Of a stretch of DNA of 64,000 nt, positions 9,830-24,040 are shown one piece after another. The DNA is from Aedes albopictus. Taxonomy: Eukaryota; Arthropoda; Insecta; Diptera; Culicidae. Every line of letters begins with the position of its first letter. Positions within the stretch are counted from its first letter, which is position 1. Both the position numbers and the translations under genes were made by a program. The notes beneath the pieces were generated by a model, which had not been told where the DNA came from, ran no database searches, and saw nothing but the letters and a program-made list of their open reading frames with translations. The stretch covers positions 24,150,800 to 24,214,799 of the forward strand of contig NC_085138.1 in NCBI RefSeq assembly GCF_035046485.1. Reading direction: 5' to 3'.

Positions 9830-12800
9830 AATCTCGAGAGAAAACTCTGCATAATCCTGGTAAGATTCCTTCCGAAAACTCACAGGGATTGTCACGAAAC
9901 CCTGCAAGGATTTTTCACGAAGGCATGTGAGGATTTCCCACAGAATCCTATGAGGATTTTACATGGGACCTTGTAAGAATTTCTCAAGAAGTCCTCACTA
10001 TATTTCAACGACATTCCGAAAGGATTGCTATCAAAATCCTGAGAGGATTTGTAACGAAATCCTGAGAGGATTTCTCATCAAATCTTGAGAGGATTTCTAA
10101 TGAAATCCTGGAAGGATGCCTAACGAAATCCTGAGAGGATTTCTAACGAAATCCTAGAGGATTTCTCACTAAATTCTACGAGGGATTCTCACAAAATCCT
10201 ATGAGGGTTTCTAACGAAATTTTGTAAGGAATTTCCACGGAATCCCGAGAGAATTTCCTCTTCCTGAGAGGATTTCTCACGAAATCCTGAGAGGATTTCT
10301 CACGAAATCCTGAGAGGATTTCTCACGAAATCCTGAGAGGATTTCTCACGAAATCCTGAGAGGATTTCTCACGAAATCCTGAGAGGATTTCTCACGAAAT
10401 CCTGAGAGGATTTCTCACGAAATCCTGAGAGGATTTCTCACGAAATCCTGAGAGGATTTCTCACGAAATCCTGAGAGGATTTCTCACGAAATCCTGAGAG
10501 GATTTCTCACGAAATCCTGAGAGGATTTCTCACGAAATCCTGAGAGGATTTCTCGCAAAATCCTGAGAGAATTTCTCACGAAATCCTGAGAGGATTTCTC
10601 ACGAAATCCTGAAAGGATTTCTCACGTCACGAAATCTCGAAATCCTGAGAGGATTTCTCACGAAATCCTGAGAGGATTTCTCACGAAATCCTGAGAGGAT
10701 TTCTCACGAAATCCTGAGAGGATTTCTCACGAAATCCTGAGAGGATTTCTCACGAAATCCTGAGAGGATTTCTCACGAAATCCTGAGAGGATTTCTCACG
10801 AAATCCTGAGAGGATTTCTCACGAAATCCTGAGAGGATTACTCACGAAATCCTGAGAGGATTTCTCACGAAATCCTGAGAGGATTTCTCACGAAATCCTG
10901 AGAGGATTTCTCACGAAATCCTGAGAGGATTTCTCACGAAATCCTGAGAGGATTTCTCACGAAATCCTGAGAGGATTTCTCACGAAATCCTGAGAGGATT
11001 TCTCACGAAATCCTGAGAGGATTTCTCACGAAATCCTGAGAGGATTTCTCACGAAATCCTGAGAGGATTTCTCACGAAATCCTGAGAGGATTTCTCACGA
11101 AATCCTGAGAGGATTTCTCACGAAATCCTGAGAGGATTTCTCACGAAATCCTGAGAGGATTTCTCACGAAATCCTGAGAGGATTTCTCACGAAATCCTGA
11201 GAGGATTTCTCACGAAATCCTGAGAGGATTTCTCACGAAATCCTGAGAGGATTTCTCACGAAATCCTGAGAGGATTTCTCACGAAATCCTGAGAGGATTT
11301 CTCACGAAATCCTGAGAGCATTTCTCACGAAATCCTGAGAGGATTTCTCACGAAATCCTGAGAGGATTTCTCACGAAATCCTGAGAGGATTTCTCACGAA
11401 ATCCTGAGAGGATTTCTCACGAAATCCTGAGAGGATTTCTCACGAAATCCTGAGAGGATTTCTCACGAAATCCTGAGAGAATTTCTCACGAAATCCTGAG
11501 AGAATTTCTCATGAAATCCTGAGAGGATTTCTCACGAAATCCTGAGAGGATTTCTCACGAAATCCTGAGAGGATTTCTCACGAAATCCTGAGAGGATTTC
11601 TCACGAAATCCTGAGAGGATTTCTCACGAAATCCTGAGAGGATTTCTCACGAAATCCTGAGAGGATTTCTCACGAAATCCTGAGAGGATTTCTCACGAAA
11701 TCCTGAGAGGATTTCTCACGAAATCCTGAGAGGATTTCTCACGAAATCCTGAGAGGATTTCTCACGAAATCCTGAGAGGATTTCTCAAGAAATCCTGAGA
11801 GAATTTCTCATGAAATCCTGAGAGGATTTCTCACGAAATCCTGAGAGGATTTCTCTCGAAATCCTGAGAGGATTTCTCACGAAATCCTGAGAGGATTTCT
11901 CACGAAATCCTGAGAGGATTTCTCACGAAATCCTGAGAGGATTTCTCACGAAATCCTGAGAGGATTTCTCACGAAATCCTGAGAGGATTTCTCACGAAAT
12001 CCTGAGAGGATTTCTCACGAAATCCTGAGAGGATTTCTCACGAAATCCTGAGAGGATTTCTCACGAAATCCTGAGAGGATTTCTCACGAAATCCTGAGAG
12101 GATTTCTCACGAAATCCTGAGAGGATTTCTCACGAAATCCTGAGAGGATTTCTCACGAAATCCTGAGAGAATTTGTCACGAAATCCTGAGAGGATTTCTC
12201 ACGAAATGCTGAGAGGATTTCTCATGAAATCCTGAGAGGATTTGTCACAAAATCCTGAGAGGATTTGTCACGAAATCCTGAGAGGATTTCTCACGAAATC
12301 CTGAGAGGATTTTTCACGAAATCCTGAGCAAATTTCTCACGAAATCCTGATATAATTTCTTACGAAATCCTGAGAGGATTTCTCACGAAATCCTGAGAGG
12401 ATTTCTCACGAAATCCTGAGAGGATTTCTCACGAAATCCTGAGAGGATTTCTCACGAAATCCTGAGAGGATTTCTCACGAAATCCTGAGAGGATTTCTCA
12501 CGAAATCCTGAGAGGATTTCTCACGAAATCCTGAGAGGATTTCTCACGAAATCCTGAGAGGATTTCTCACGAAATCCTGAGAGGATTTCTCACGAAATCC
12601 TGAGAGGATTTCTCACGAAATCCTGAGAGGATTTCTCACGAAATCCTGAGAGGATTTCTCACGAAATCCTGAGAGGATTTCTCACGAAATCCTGAGAGGA
12701 TTTCTCACGAAATCCTGAGAGGATTTCTCACGAAATCCTGAGAGGATTTCTCACGAAATCCTGAGAGGATTTCTCACGAAATCCTGAGAGGATTTCTCAC

Positions 12801-13090
12801 GAAATCCTGAGAGAAATCCTGAGAGGATTTCTTACGAAATCCTGAGAGGATTTCTTACGAAATCCTGAGAGGATTTCTCACGAAATCCTGAGAGGATTTC
12901 TCACGAAATCCACAGAGGAGATTTGCAGAAGATTTCTCACGAAATCTTGAGAGGATTTCTCACGAAAACCTGAGAGGTTTTCTCACGAAAACCTTTAAGA
13001 ATTTACCACGAAGTTTTGTAAGGAATTCTCACGAAATCCGGAGAGGACTTTTTATGAAATTCTGAGAGGATTTCTTGCAAAATCCTGAGA
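9830..13090 (+). repeat. 23-bp minisatellite; homogeneous core 10261-12910, about 115 copies
   Basis: The unit is CACGAAATCCTGAGAGGATTTCT. Within it, GAAATCCT and AGGATTTC are exact reverse complements separated by GAG, so each unit can fold into an 8-bp hairpin. The centre is nearly uniform, with rare substitutions (AGAATTTC, TTTGTCAC), one irregular junction near 10618-10640 and one partial unit near 12808-12816. The flanks 9830-10260 and 12911-13090 are strongly diverged versions of the same unit, the pattern expected from unequal exchange homogenising the middle. No spacers separate the units, so it is not a CRISPR array. It is non-coding. Confidence 0.95.
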
Positions 13091-13099
13091 ATCCCAAGG

Positions 13100-13600
13100 G
13101 GTGGATCCAGCCTTCACATGGTGGCCGAAGTCGGAAGGATACTGTTGGCAGGGAGAGTTTCAAAAAAGCCGGCCAACAGTCCTGCAAAATTGATATTCCG
13201 CCACAGATCCGGTTGATACTGAAAGACGACACGGTGTGCCAAAAACCGTTATTATCAAATAAAAATGTCCACCAATTTGGCACCCGTCATTCGAAAGATA
13301 TACTCATCTATGAAAATTCTATAGAAATACCGCAATATCTTCAAATGACAAAAACTTCAATTTCCCTCGATGAAAGATTTTCAAATTTTCAGAGAAGATA
13401 CTAGGATAGTATATCTTTCGAATGACGGGTGCCAAATTGGTGGACATTTTTATTTGATAATAACGGTTTTTGGCACACCGTGACGAGGATTGCAGTGAGT
13501 AAGATAATTGGTCCAGGTAGAACGAAACCTGGTGTGCATCAGGCGTGATGGAGGATAGAGAGCGCAAACCGCAAACCGAGTACATACTGATTATTTGCCT
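13100..13600 (+). pseudogene. 3' end fragment of an RTE-clade non-LTR retrotransposon, interrupted by a MITE
   Basis: 13100-13229 and 13483-13600 align by eye with the C-terminal coding end of the RTE copy at 29985-30230 (shared: CCGAAGTCGGAAGGATAC here, CCAAAGCCGGAAGGATAC there; GTGGCCGAAG/GTGGCCAAAG). The reading frame is broken by stops and the MITE at 13230-13482 splits it. It is strongly diverged and clearly dead. Confidence 0.65.
13230..13482. mobile_element. Foldback MITE, 253 bp, 75-bp arms, ACGA target duplication
   Basis: The arms begin CACGGTGTGCCAAAAACC and are identical for about 75 bases. ACGA flanks both sides (13226-13229, 13483-13486). The arms are far younger in appearance than the RTE fragment they interrupt. 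The 84-109-codon frames across it are simply the two strands of the palindrome and its flanks. Confidence 0.8.
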
Positions 13601-13924
13601 AACGGGATGTAGAACATTGCGCGTATTTGTATAAAGTTGGACTTCTATAAAACTATTTTTTGCCTTTCTCGTACACCAAGGTGTACCGAAAGGCTATATG
13701 TTCACTCCAAAAATGAAATTTTGATAGAACCCCCGGAGGGCCAAGTCTTATATACCAATCGACTCAGCTCGACGAGTTGAGATGATGTCTGTGTGTATGT
13801 ATGTGTGTGTATGTGTGTATGTGTACAAAAATGTCACCTTACTTTTGGATAGTAAATATCATCGGATTTCAACGCTTTTGTTTTCAATCAACGCGGAATA
13901 TTGTCCCATTGTTTCCTATAGAAA

Positions 13925-15690
13925 ATGGTTTGAATCGGTCCAGCCGTTCCGGAGTTATGGCCATTTAGATGTTCCGGAGTGGTACCCCAGGAAGGGGCCA
14001 GATATGAAATTGCAACAAACCCATGCATGCGACCCATCTAACCACGGCATTTTCGATTATCTGACGAACGGTAAGCAGGAAAATAGTCACAGATTATATC
14101 TGAACCGGTAGTGTTCCGGAACCGGTTCTGGGTGTCCCGCCGGAAGTGGCCAAATATAAAAGTGAACCAAACCCATGCATGCGACACATCAAATTGCAGC
14201 TTTTTGTATAACCTGATGAACGGTAGATAGGAAAATAGTCTCGGACCATATCTAAACCGGTAGCATACCGGTTCCGGTTCCGGGTGTCCCACTGTAAGTG
14301 GCCAAATGTAAAAGTGAAACAAACCCATGCATACGACACATCAAATCACCGCTTTTTATGTAACCTGATGAATGGTTATCATAAAAATAGTCTCAGACCA
14401 TATCTGATCCGGTAGTGTTCCGGAACCGGTTCCGGGTATCCCGCCGGAAGTGACCAAATATAAAAATGAACCAAACCCATGCATGCGACACATAAAATCG
14501 CAGCTTTTTCTATAACCTGATGAACGATAAATAGGAAAATAGTCGCAGACTATATCTGTACCGGTAGTGCTGCAGAACCGGTTCCGGGTGTCTCACCGGA
14601 AGTGGCCAAATATAAAAGTGAAACAAACCCATGCACGCGACACATCAAATCACCGCTTTTTCTGTAACCTGATGAATGGTAAACAGGAAAATAGTCGCAG
14701 ACCATATCTGATCCGGTAGAACTCCGGAACTGGTTCCGGGTATCCTGCCGGAAGTGGCTAAATATAAAAGTGAACCACATCACACATCAAATCGCCGCTT
14801 TTTCTATAACCTGAGGAACGGTAAGCAGGAAAATAGTCTCAGATCATATCTGAACCGGTAGCATCCCGGAACCGGTTCTTGGTGTCCTGGCGGAAGTGGC
14901 CTAATTCATACATGCGACACATCAAATCATGGCCTATTCGATAACTGTATAGGATAACTACTGATAGTGTTCCGGAATCGATTTGAGGTATCTCGCTGAA
15001 AGTAGCCGAATGTAAAAGAGAACCAAAAAAAATATTCGCGACACATCAAATGGCTTTTAAGGTATCCTGATGAACGGTTACCAAGAAAAAATATCTCAGA
15101 TCATGCTTGGGAAAACTAGTAGTGTCCCGGAATCGGTTCCCGGTGTCCCTCTGGATGTGGTTAAATGTAGAAGGGAACCCAACTCCATGCATGCGCTTCA
15201 TCAAACCGCGGTTTTTTCGATAAGCTGATGATAGGTTTTCAAGAAAACCAGCTCAGATTACGTTAGAGACCACCGATAGTATTCCACAACCGGTTTCAGC
15301 TGTCCCGCCGGAATTGATCAAATGTAAAAATGAACCATGTAAATTTTCCGGAACCGGTTAAAGGTGTCCCACTGGAAGTGGACATACATAAAAGTGAATC
15401 AAACCCATGCTTGCGGTACATGAAATCGCCTTTTTGTCAGTAACCTGATGCATGGATGATAAGAAAATAGGCACAGTCCACAGAAGTTACTACCGGTAGT
15501 GTTTTTAGTGCCGGGTAACCTGATTAACAGTTTTCATAAACTCAGATCACATTTGAATATACCGGTAGTGTTACGGAATCATTTCCGGGTGTCTCGTAAG
15601 CAATACAAAATAGACTCAGATTACATAAGAGGCTACCGGTGGTGTTGCAGAAGCAGCGTTGGGTGCTTTAGCGAAATTACGAAAGTGAAC
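13925..15690 (+). repeat. Satellite of about 152 bp, about ten to eleven degenerate copies
   Basis: Successive units share GGAACCGGTTCCGGGTGTCC (about 14113, 14268, 14423, 14574, 14726, 14868), CCCATGCATGCGACACATCAAAT and ACCTGATGAACGG-type blocks (lengths shortened here). Decay increases after about 14900. The minus frames of 77-96 codons that repeat HGF..LLYLA.SG.TP are translations of this satellite, not genes. Confidence 0.85.
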
Positions 15691-16218
15691 TAAATGAATG
15701 CAAGCGATAGACATGTGTAAGAGAACCAAAAACCTAAAAAACTACAGCGATCTCATCAAATCACACCGTTTTAGATTCCTGAGACGTAAATTGAAATTAC
15801 TACATTACAAATTCTACATGAATTTTGCAACCAATCATAATAAAATATAGCATAAAATGTGCAGATAAAACTTTGTCAAAGTGTTCTGTGGAAAAAGTTT
15901 AATCCTGGCTAGTAATTGTCATCTTGGTATGAATCAGCCTCAAGTGAAGGTGGTCAAGCAGATTGATACTTTCAGCTCTGCCCATACGTTGAATATAACG
16001 TCGGAATAAGTGCCCCAATTCGATGATGATCTTGATAAAATTATTGATTTTCTAAATAAAGTATTCTCATGATTCAGAAATTCGTAGGTGGTACAGTCCC
16101 AGATCGCTGTTATGAGCATTTCCCCCTTCTCGTCCATTACCAAAGCATAGAGATTTGGGGCTGATCACTGACTCTAAGGCAAGATTGATTGCGTCGACGG
16201 AAAGATCATGAGTACATA

Positions 16219-17432
16219 CACTCCCGTTCAAAAGTTTGGGGTCACCCCCTTAAAAACATGTCATTTTTTTAGGCCCATATCTCCGCCAATTTGCGTCCGA
16301 TTTCAAAACCCTAGGTTTCATTCAAAAGATAATAAGTCAAAGAAACTTTGAACATGATTTAAAAGAAACTTTTTCAAAAAAAAATGTATGTAAACTTAAC
16401 CCAAAGTTGCCAAATTTTCTAAAAAATGAATATAAACTTACGGCAGTGTCGCTGGAAGTTGGGTCGACCAAACTTTAAGATGAGAGCGGTAATATGACCC
16501 ATTTCCTATTAGCTTTCAACTGCTTTTTACAGAACTTAGCTAAAAAATCTAGAAAAAAAGTTATTAAGTAAATTAATCCTTGATGTCATCGACCAAAAGT
16601 TTGGGGTCACCCCTCAAAATGCTGTATCGGCCAAAAGTTTTGGGTCACTATCGTAAAACATGGAAAAGTGATTTGTTGATATCTTTGTCATCTTTCATTC
16701 AATTTTAATTCTTCTTGGCTTATTTGAAACAAAATGAATGATACTTACTGCATAGACATTGAACCACACTTATTTGTTGAAATTTACATACTAAAACTTA
16801 ACGTAAAGTTGCCTCATTTTTTGAAGCGTGGTAAAATGTGCTAACTTTACTTAACATTTTTATATACAAAAATCGTTAAATACTTTAAGTTGAAGACATC
16901 GAACGTAAATTTAGTTAATTATCTTTGAAATGAGCCAAAAATAATTAAAATTGAACTATCGATGACGAAGATATCATCAAATCACTTTTCCATGTTTTAC
17001 GAAAGTGACCCCAAACTTTTGGCCGATACATCATTTTGAGGGGTGACCCCAAACTTTTGGTCGATGACATCAAGGATTAATTTACTTAATAACTTTTTTC
17101 TAGATTTTTTAGCTAAGTTCTGTAAAAATCAGTTGAAAGCTAATAGAAAATGGGTCATATTACCGCTCTCATCTTAAAATTTGGTCGACCCAACTTCCAG
17201 CGACACTGCCGTAAGTTTATAATCATTTTTTAGAAAATTTGGCAACTTTGGGTTAAGTTTACATACAAATTTTTTTGAAAAAGTTTCTTTTAAATCATGT
17301 TCAAAGTTTCTTTGACTTATTATCTTTTGAATGAAACCTAGGGTTTTGAAATCGGACGCAAATTGGCGGAGATATGGGCCTAAAAAAATGACATGTTTTT
17401 GAGGGGGTGACCCCAACTTTTGAACGGGAGTG
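16219..17432. mobile_element. Palindromic Tc1/mariner-type element, 1,214 bp, TA target site
   Basis: TA flanks both ends (16217-16218 and 17433-17434). The termini read CACTCCCGTTCAAAAGTTTG and its inverse. The arms continue as inverted copies for about 500 bp, leaving a spacer of roughly 190 bp. AAAAGTTTGGGGTCAC-like motifs occur three times in each arm (about 16230, 16594 and 16633 on the left; 17012, 17048 and 17410, inverted, on the right), resembling repeated transposase-binding sites. The 105-codon minus frame at 17174-17491 lies in one arm and has no transposase motif. Confidence 0.8.
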
Positions 17433-17450
17433 TATTTGACGAGAAAGGCA

Positions 17451-18430
17451 CTATCACCACTTTGTGAATAAATCTGGGTTTTTCCTTTCATTCAGACCCA
17501 CGCTGTACCTTGCGGCAGCATATCAGTCGGCGGACATGCTGCTGCTGCCACGCTGATATGATCAGACCTTCTTTGATCTTGTTTGCGCGTGCGCTCGAGG
17601 ATCTCAAGTGCCATACTCTTAAGAGCCTTCCACTACTGACTGGCTGGTGGCTGGCTGATTGTGGTAAACAACCAATAATGTCTAGGTGCCACCCCGCGGG
17701 TGGACGGGGCGGCAGGTCGGCTCTGGTCGGTGGTATTTACTGCCATGTTTTGGTTGTCATGCGTGGTGATAAAATTATGGTAAGCAATAACATTACACAC
17801 TTGGATCGCCAGTCGCCAGCCGAGAGCGCCAGTTCTGTCAGCTGATCGGGTCGCTTCGTCATCGCCAGCAGGCCGGTTGGGACCCACGATCATCATAGCT
17901 ATAGCTAATGTATGGTGGAGCGTGGGTCTCCCAGCACAGTACAGGTTGGTCGGTGGTCGATCAGGAGGCGAGAGTCGCGTCGATTAGTCATGCTTTGGCT
18001 GGCTGGCGGGCGGTTAGGGCGATTTGCTTTCGGTGTGAAACGGACAAAATTGAACTAAACAGCTGACAAGTAGCGGTTCGATGCGGAGAAGTGGATCGGA
18101 ATTGTGGTCGATTGATTGGGCATTTAGACGAGGGCTTCATACCACATAACATGAAATCAATGTAATCTATGGATTAAAGTTCTTTCATGATTTCCAATGG
18201 GCTGTCAATCATCAAACATTCTATATATTTTTAATAGTTTCATTTTATAGTGTGACCTTGTTCTTGTCAATAAGTTTGAAGGGTTTACTACTTAAGTTTT
18301 AGTACACGATTATTAGACGTAGCGTGTAAATATTGTAAGAGCCAGTAACTAAAAAAAATCATTTAAATTTTCATCACAACAAAAAACAAGTTTAGTGAGA
18401 ACGTGAGATTGTGGGTACTTGGTATTTTTC
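17451..18430. other. Unique DNA, GC-richer in 17500-18100, no gene assigned
   Basis: Overlapping frames of 87 and 111 codons on opposite strands at 17510-17896 are low-complexity and unsupported. Nothing repetitive was noticed. This may be intergenic or intronic single-copy sequence. Confidence 0.5.
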
Positions 18431-18539
18431 GAAAAGATCTCATTCTCCGTTATCAATGCTCCGATTGAGCTGAATATTTTACTGTTACTTGCCTACATAT
18501 GACATGTCAAATAAACGTTGAGAAAGAATCTTTAAATTA
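18431..18539 (-). repeat. Left half of a dispersed repeat split by later insertions
   Basis: CAATGCTCCGATTGAGCTGA and neighbouring bases match the inverted copy at 34620-34700. The match stops at about 18539 and resumes at 22172, showing that 18540-22171 entered later. Confidence 0.75.
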
Positions 18540-18695
18540 GGGGGATTCACTTAACAGCGTAAACTAATTAAACTGATTAAACGTCGCGATTACCAAGGCA
18601 ATCTTTGATTATTTCATTCGCAAAATCATGAAACATTTCAAATAAGCAGAAAATCATGGCTTACGCAGCAATTTAATCTGTTTAGTGAGTACCCC
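18540..18695. mobile_element. MITE of 156 bp with TA target site
   Basis: The left end GGGGGATTCACTTAACAG and the reversed right end GGGGTACTCACTAAACAG are inverted copies with three differences. TA flanks both sides (18538-18539 and 18696-18697). It is non-coding. Confidence 0.65.
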
Positions 18696-18701
18696 TATTG
18701 T

Positions 18702-20835
<2,134 letters not shown>

Positions 20836-20837
20836 TT

Positions 20838-22171
20838 ATTATATTCACGTGTTATCTTGCATTTGTTTTTGACCAGTCTATGGGAAATTATTTTTCAATA
20901 AATGATGCTGACCTCATACAAAGTGTATACTAGCAGGTTATTGTTTTTAACAAAATTATAAATAACAAATTACAAATACACAGGAATTTTATGGAAACTA
21001 ACAATATGTTAAATGAAAGCTTTGAAGAACCAGACAGCCAAAATAACTAGCTAATGCCAAAACTGATTAACTTAGTAGATATATCATTGTTGTCGTTTTT
21101 ACACCATAACCATGAATACCAAGTACTTCGAAGTTAATTTAATTGACTGATTTAGACAAAGTGTATCTCGCTGATTTTCTTACCCATTTGTTAATCGATT
21201 CAAGATCTTTTGGAAGTTAACGAAAGATACAATATTCCAGAATATGTAAGCTAATTTAAAAAAATTTCATACAAGATTCTAGAAGGTGTCTGGCATTTCT
21301 GGTAGTTTAGTCCATGGTCCATGATGCTATTTTGGAAACCAATCCACTAGATGCCAAATCCACAATATTTTCTAGAACTTTTGGTCAATTCCACAAAACA
21401 AATATGTTAAATACCAATAATACAACAATAATTTTAATAAGTGTAAGAAGGGTTTTGTTCACCATAGGTGGATTAAATCGGGTTTTTATTATTATATTTA
21501 CTTGTTATCTTGCATTAGTTTTTGACCAGTCATGGGAAATTATTTTTATATAAATAATGCTGACCTCATACAAAGTGTATACTAGCAGGTTATTGTTTTC
21601 AACAAAATTATAAATAACAAATTACAAATACACAGGAATTCTATGAAAACTAACAATATGTTAAATGAAAGCTTTGAATTTATATATTGTGGGAAAAATG
21701 CAAGAACCGGACAGCCAAAATAACTAGCTAATGCCAAAACCGATTAACTTACTAGATAAATCATTTTTGTCCTTTCTACACCATTACCATGAATACCAAG
21801 TACTTCGGAGCTAATTTAATCGACTGATTAAGAGATATTAGACAAAGTGTATCTCGCTGATTTTCTTACCCATTTGTTATTCGATTGAAGATCTTTTGGC
21901 AGTTAACAAAAGATACAATATTCTAGAATATGTAAGCTATTTTTTAAACTTTCCAAACAAGATTCTAGGAGGTGTCTGGCATTTCTGGTAGTTTAGTCCC
22001 TGGTCCATTATGCTATTTTGAAAACCAATCCACTAGATGCCAAATCCACAATATTTTCTAGAACTTTTGTTCAATTACACACAAAAAATATGTTAAATAC
22101 AAATAATACAACAATAATTTTAATAAGTGTAAGAAGGGTTCTGTTCACCATAGGTGGATTAAATCGGGTTT
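20838..22171 (+). repeat. 653-bp tandem duplication
   Basis: The block starting ATTATATTCACGTGTTATCT at 20838 recurs at 21491 with moderate divergence. Shared internal landmarks include CAAAGTGTATACTAGCAGG, TGGTAGTTTAGTCC and GTGTAAGAAGGGTT. The 79- and 88-codon frames at 21314 and 22018 are the paired translations of one part of it and show no known domain. Confidence 0.85.
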
Positions 22172-22430
22172 TCTTATTAAAAAAAAATACATTTCTTCAA
22201 ATATTTTTGGAAATTTTGCTAAAATTTAAGGAGATCGTCCCCAAAACTTGCCAATATCTTGAATTTCATCAATCTGACGCTTAACCTGCATTCAGATGTT
22301 CAAATGGTATTATATTCAGCTTTTGATTTATGGGTAAAGATTTAAAATTGGTTGAACAAAACGCACGATATTTGAATTTTATTAAATTCCATATTTTAAA
22401 AAGTTGTAAAACCCGATATTAAGCTAAAAC
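22172..22430 (-). repeat. Right half of the dispersed repeat split at 18539
   Basis: TTGAATTTCATCAATCTGAC and AAAATTGGTTGAACAAAACG match the inverted copy at 34380-34600 in order, continuing from the half at 18431-18539. Confidence 0.8.
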
Positions 22431-22440
22431 TCTCTTCTCT

Positions 22441-22711
22441 CTTCTTGGCGTAACGTCCTCACTGGGACAAAGCCTGCTTCTCAGCTTAGTGTTCTATGAG
22501 CACTTCCACAGTTATTAACTGAGAGCTTCCTCTGCCAATGACCATTTTGCATGTGTATATCGTGTGGCAGGCACGAAGATACTCTATGCCCAAGGAAGTC
22601 AAGGAAATTTCCTTTATGAAAAGATCCTGGACCGACCGGGAATCGAACCCGTCACCCTCAGCATGGTCATGCTGAATACCCGTGCGTTTACCGCCTCGGC
22701 TATAGGGGCCC
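22441..22711 (-). mobile_element. Feilai: SINE of the Feilai family, near full length
   Basis: Transcribed from 22711 downward. The head has a perfect A box (TAGCCGAGGCG) and B box (GGTTCGATTCC). The body reads GATCTTTTCATAAAGG, then CTCAGTTAATAACTGTGG and ends GACGTTACGCCAAGAAG. I recognise it as Feilai, the tRNA-related SINE described from Aedes aegypti. It is highly similar to the copy at 30588-30860. No coding capacity; it depends on LINE enzymes. Confidence 0.85.
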
Positions 22712-23760
22712 TATACATATGTATTAACCCTGGAATTTCTTAAGGCATTGCCTTTGGGGTCCCTTCAGGAAATCCTTACGAGATTCCTTCATTAACTCCT
22801 CCTGGCATTTTTTTGGGATTCCTTTCGGGATTTCTACATGGATTCATCGTAAGATTTTTTTTAAAGATTCCTTCAGTGATTTCTTTGGGGCTTTTCAAGG
22901 ATTCCTCTTGATATATCTTCAGAGATTTCTTGTGGGAGTCCTTCTGGCATTCTTCCGGCATTTCCTTCCGGGATTCCGGCATTAATTACTCCAGATAAAT
23001 TATTAGGCATTTCTTCTTAGATTTTTTCAAGGATTCCCCCCAAGATTGGCTCGGAAACGTCTTCATGGATTCTTTCCGGACTTCTTTCATTGATTTCTTT
23101 TTAAGAGATTTCCTTCCAGGAATCCTTCAGGGATTTCCCTTGGGTGTTCGTTAGGGATATCTCCAAGGATACTTCCAGAGATTTCTCCAGAATTCTCACA
23201 GTGATTCAACTAACAAATGTTGTTGCATAACGGCTTATAGAGCAGATACTTTCGGAAGAATACCTTGTTCAACTGGTATATAGCAACCAAATTAGTTGGG
23301 AATTTCTCCTAGAATTCCTTCAGGCTTTTTTACCGAAATTCTTTCACAGATTTCTTCCAGAGTTCCTTCAGGGATTGTTTCTGGAGTTCTTCCATTGATT
23401 CCTCCTTAAAAATTATTACAAATTTCACTTGGGATTTTCTCAGAGAATTTGTTTTGGGATTCTTTCAGTGGTTTCTTCCGGGTTTCCTTCTAATTCTCTT
23501 CAGAGATTTTATTAGATTCCTTAATAGATTAATCTTAGACTTTGTCTGATGGTCTTCTGAGATTCGTTCATAAATTCCTTCTGAGATTACTCCACGACTC
23601 AAAGAAATTACTCCCGTGAGTCTTTCAGGGGTTTGCCCCACGAATACTTCATGGTTTGTTTCAGAATTTTCTTCATGACTTTCATTTGTGATTCATATAT
23701 GGAATTTTTTAAATTTTTTAATAGTGCCGAAATTAGGAGTAGGAGAATGTAAAAATATGT
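22712..23760. repeat. Decayed short satellite of the TTCCTTCAGGGATT type
   Basis: Irregular 12-15-bp units (GGGATTTCTTC, CCTTCAGGGATT) with many substitutions and indels. The minus frame at 22776-22982 (68 codons, Glu/Lys/Pro-rich) is its translation. Confidence 0.7.
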
Positions 23761-23879
23761 AAAAAAAAACTTCTTCTTATATGGGTAAGGAAAAACTCTG
23801 AACTGATCAAAAATTTAACCCAGGTATGCTTAGCTCCAACTGAAAAAAAAAGGTTTGAATAAGAGCGATGAAGAACAAC

Positions 23880-24040
23880 AATTTGTAAACAATAACAACA
23901 AATTTGTGAAAAAATGATGTTCTGGTGGGATACGAACCAATAACATCGTATTCGCTAGATCGGTGCTTTAGCCAAATTAGCCACAGATCAGGTAACGATT
24001 CTGCGAAATAGAAAACCAAACCACAGACAAACAGACGTAA
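23880..24040 (-). mobile_element. tRNA-Thr-like SINE, third copy, diverged
   Basis: The head at 23918-23990 matches that at 4436-4506 with several mutations, including the B box (GGTTCGTATCC). The downstream tail is shorter. The upstream flank shares CCAAACTGACTCC (24278) with the region beside the first copy (4532). Confidence 0.6.

Larger units (their letters stand above)
13661..17450. mobile_element. TIR element TGCCTTTCTCGT...ACGAGAAAGGCA carrying a satellite
   Basis: The first 12 bases (TGCCTTTCTCGT) and the last 12 (17439-17450) are perfect inverted repeats. After the left end comes a conserved head (CACCAAGGTGTACCGAAAGG, then a GTATGTGT-rich run to 13815), then the 152-bp satellite. 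A palindromic Tc1-like element (16219-17432) is inserted close to the right end; without it the host element is about 2.6 kb. No transposase is seen. A 67-codon minus frame at 15940-16143 was not recognised. Confidence 0.6.

Noticed and set aside
10261..12910. CRISPR-like appearance of the 23-bp repeat
   Set aside because: No spacers between units, eukaryotic context, no cas genes.
14038..14783. Repeated 77-96-codon minus frames
   Set aside because: Same satellite unit translated in different copies.
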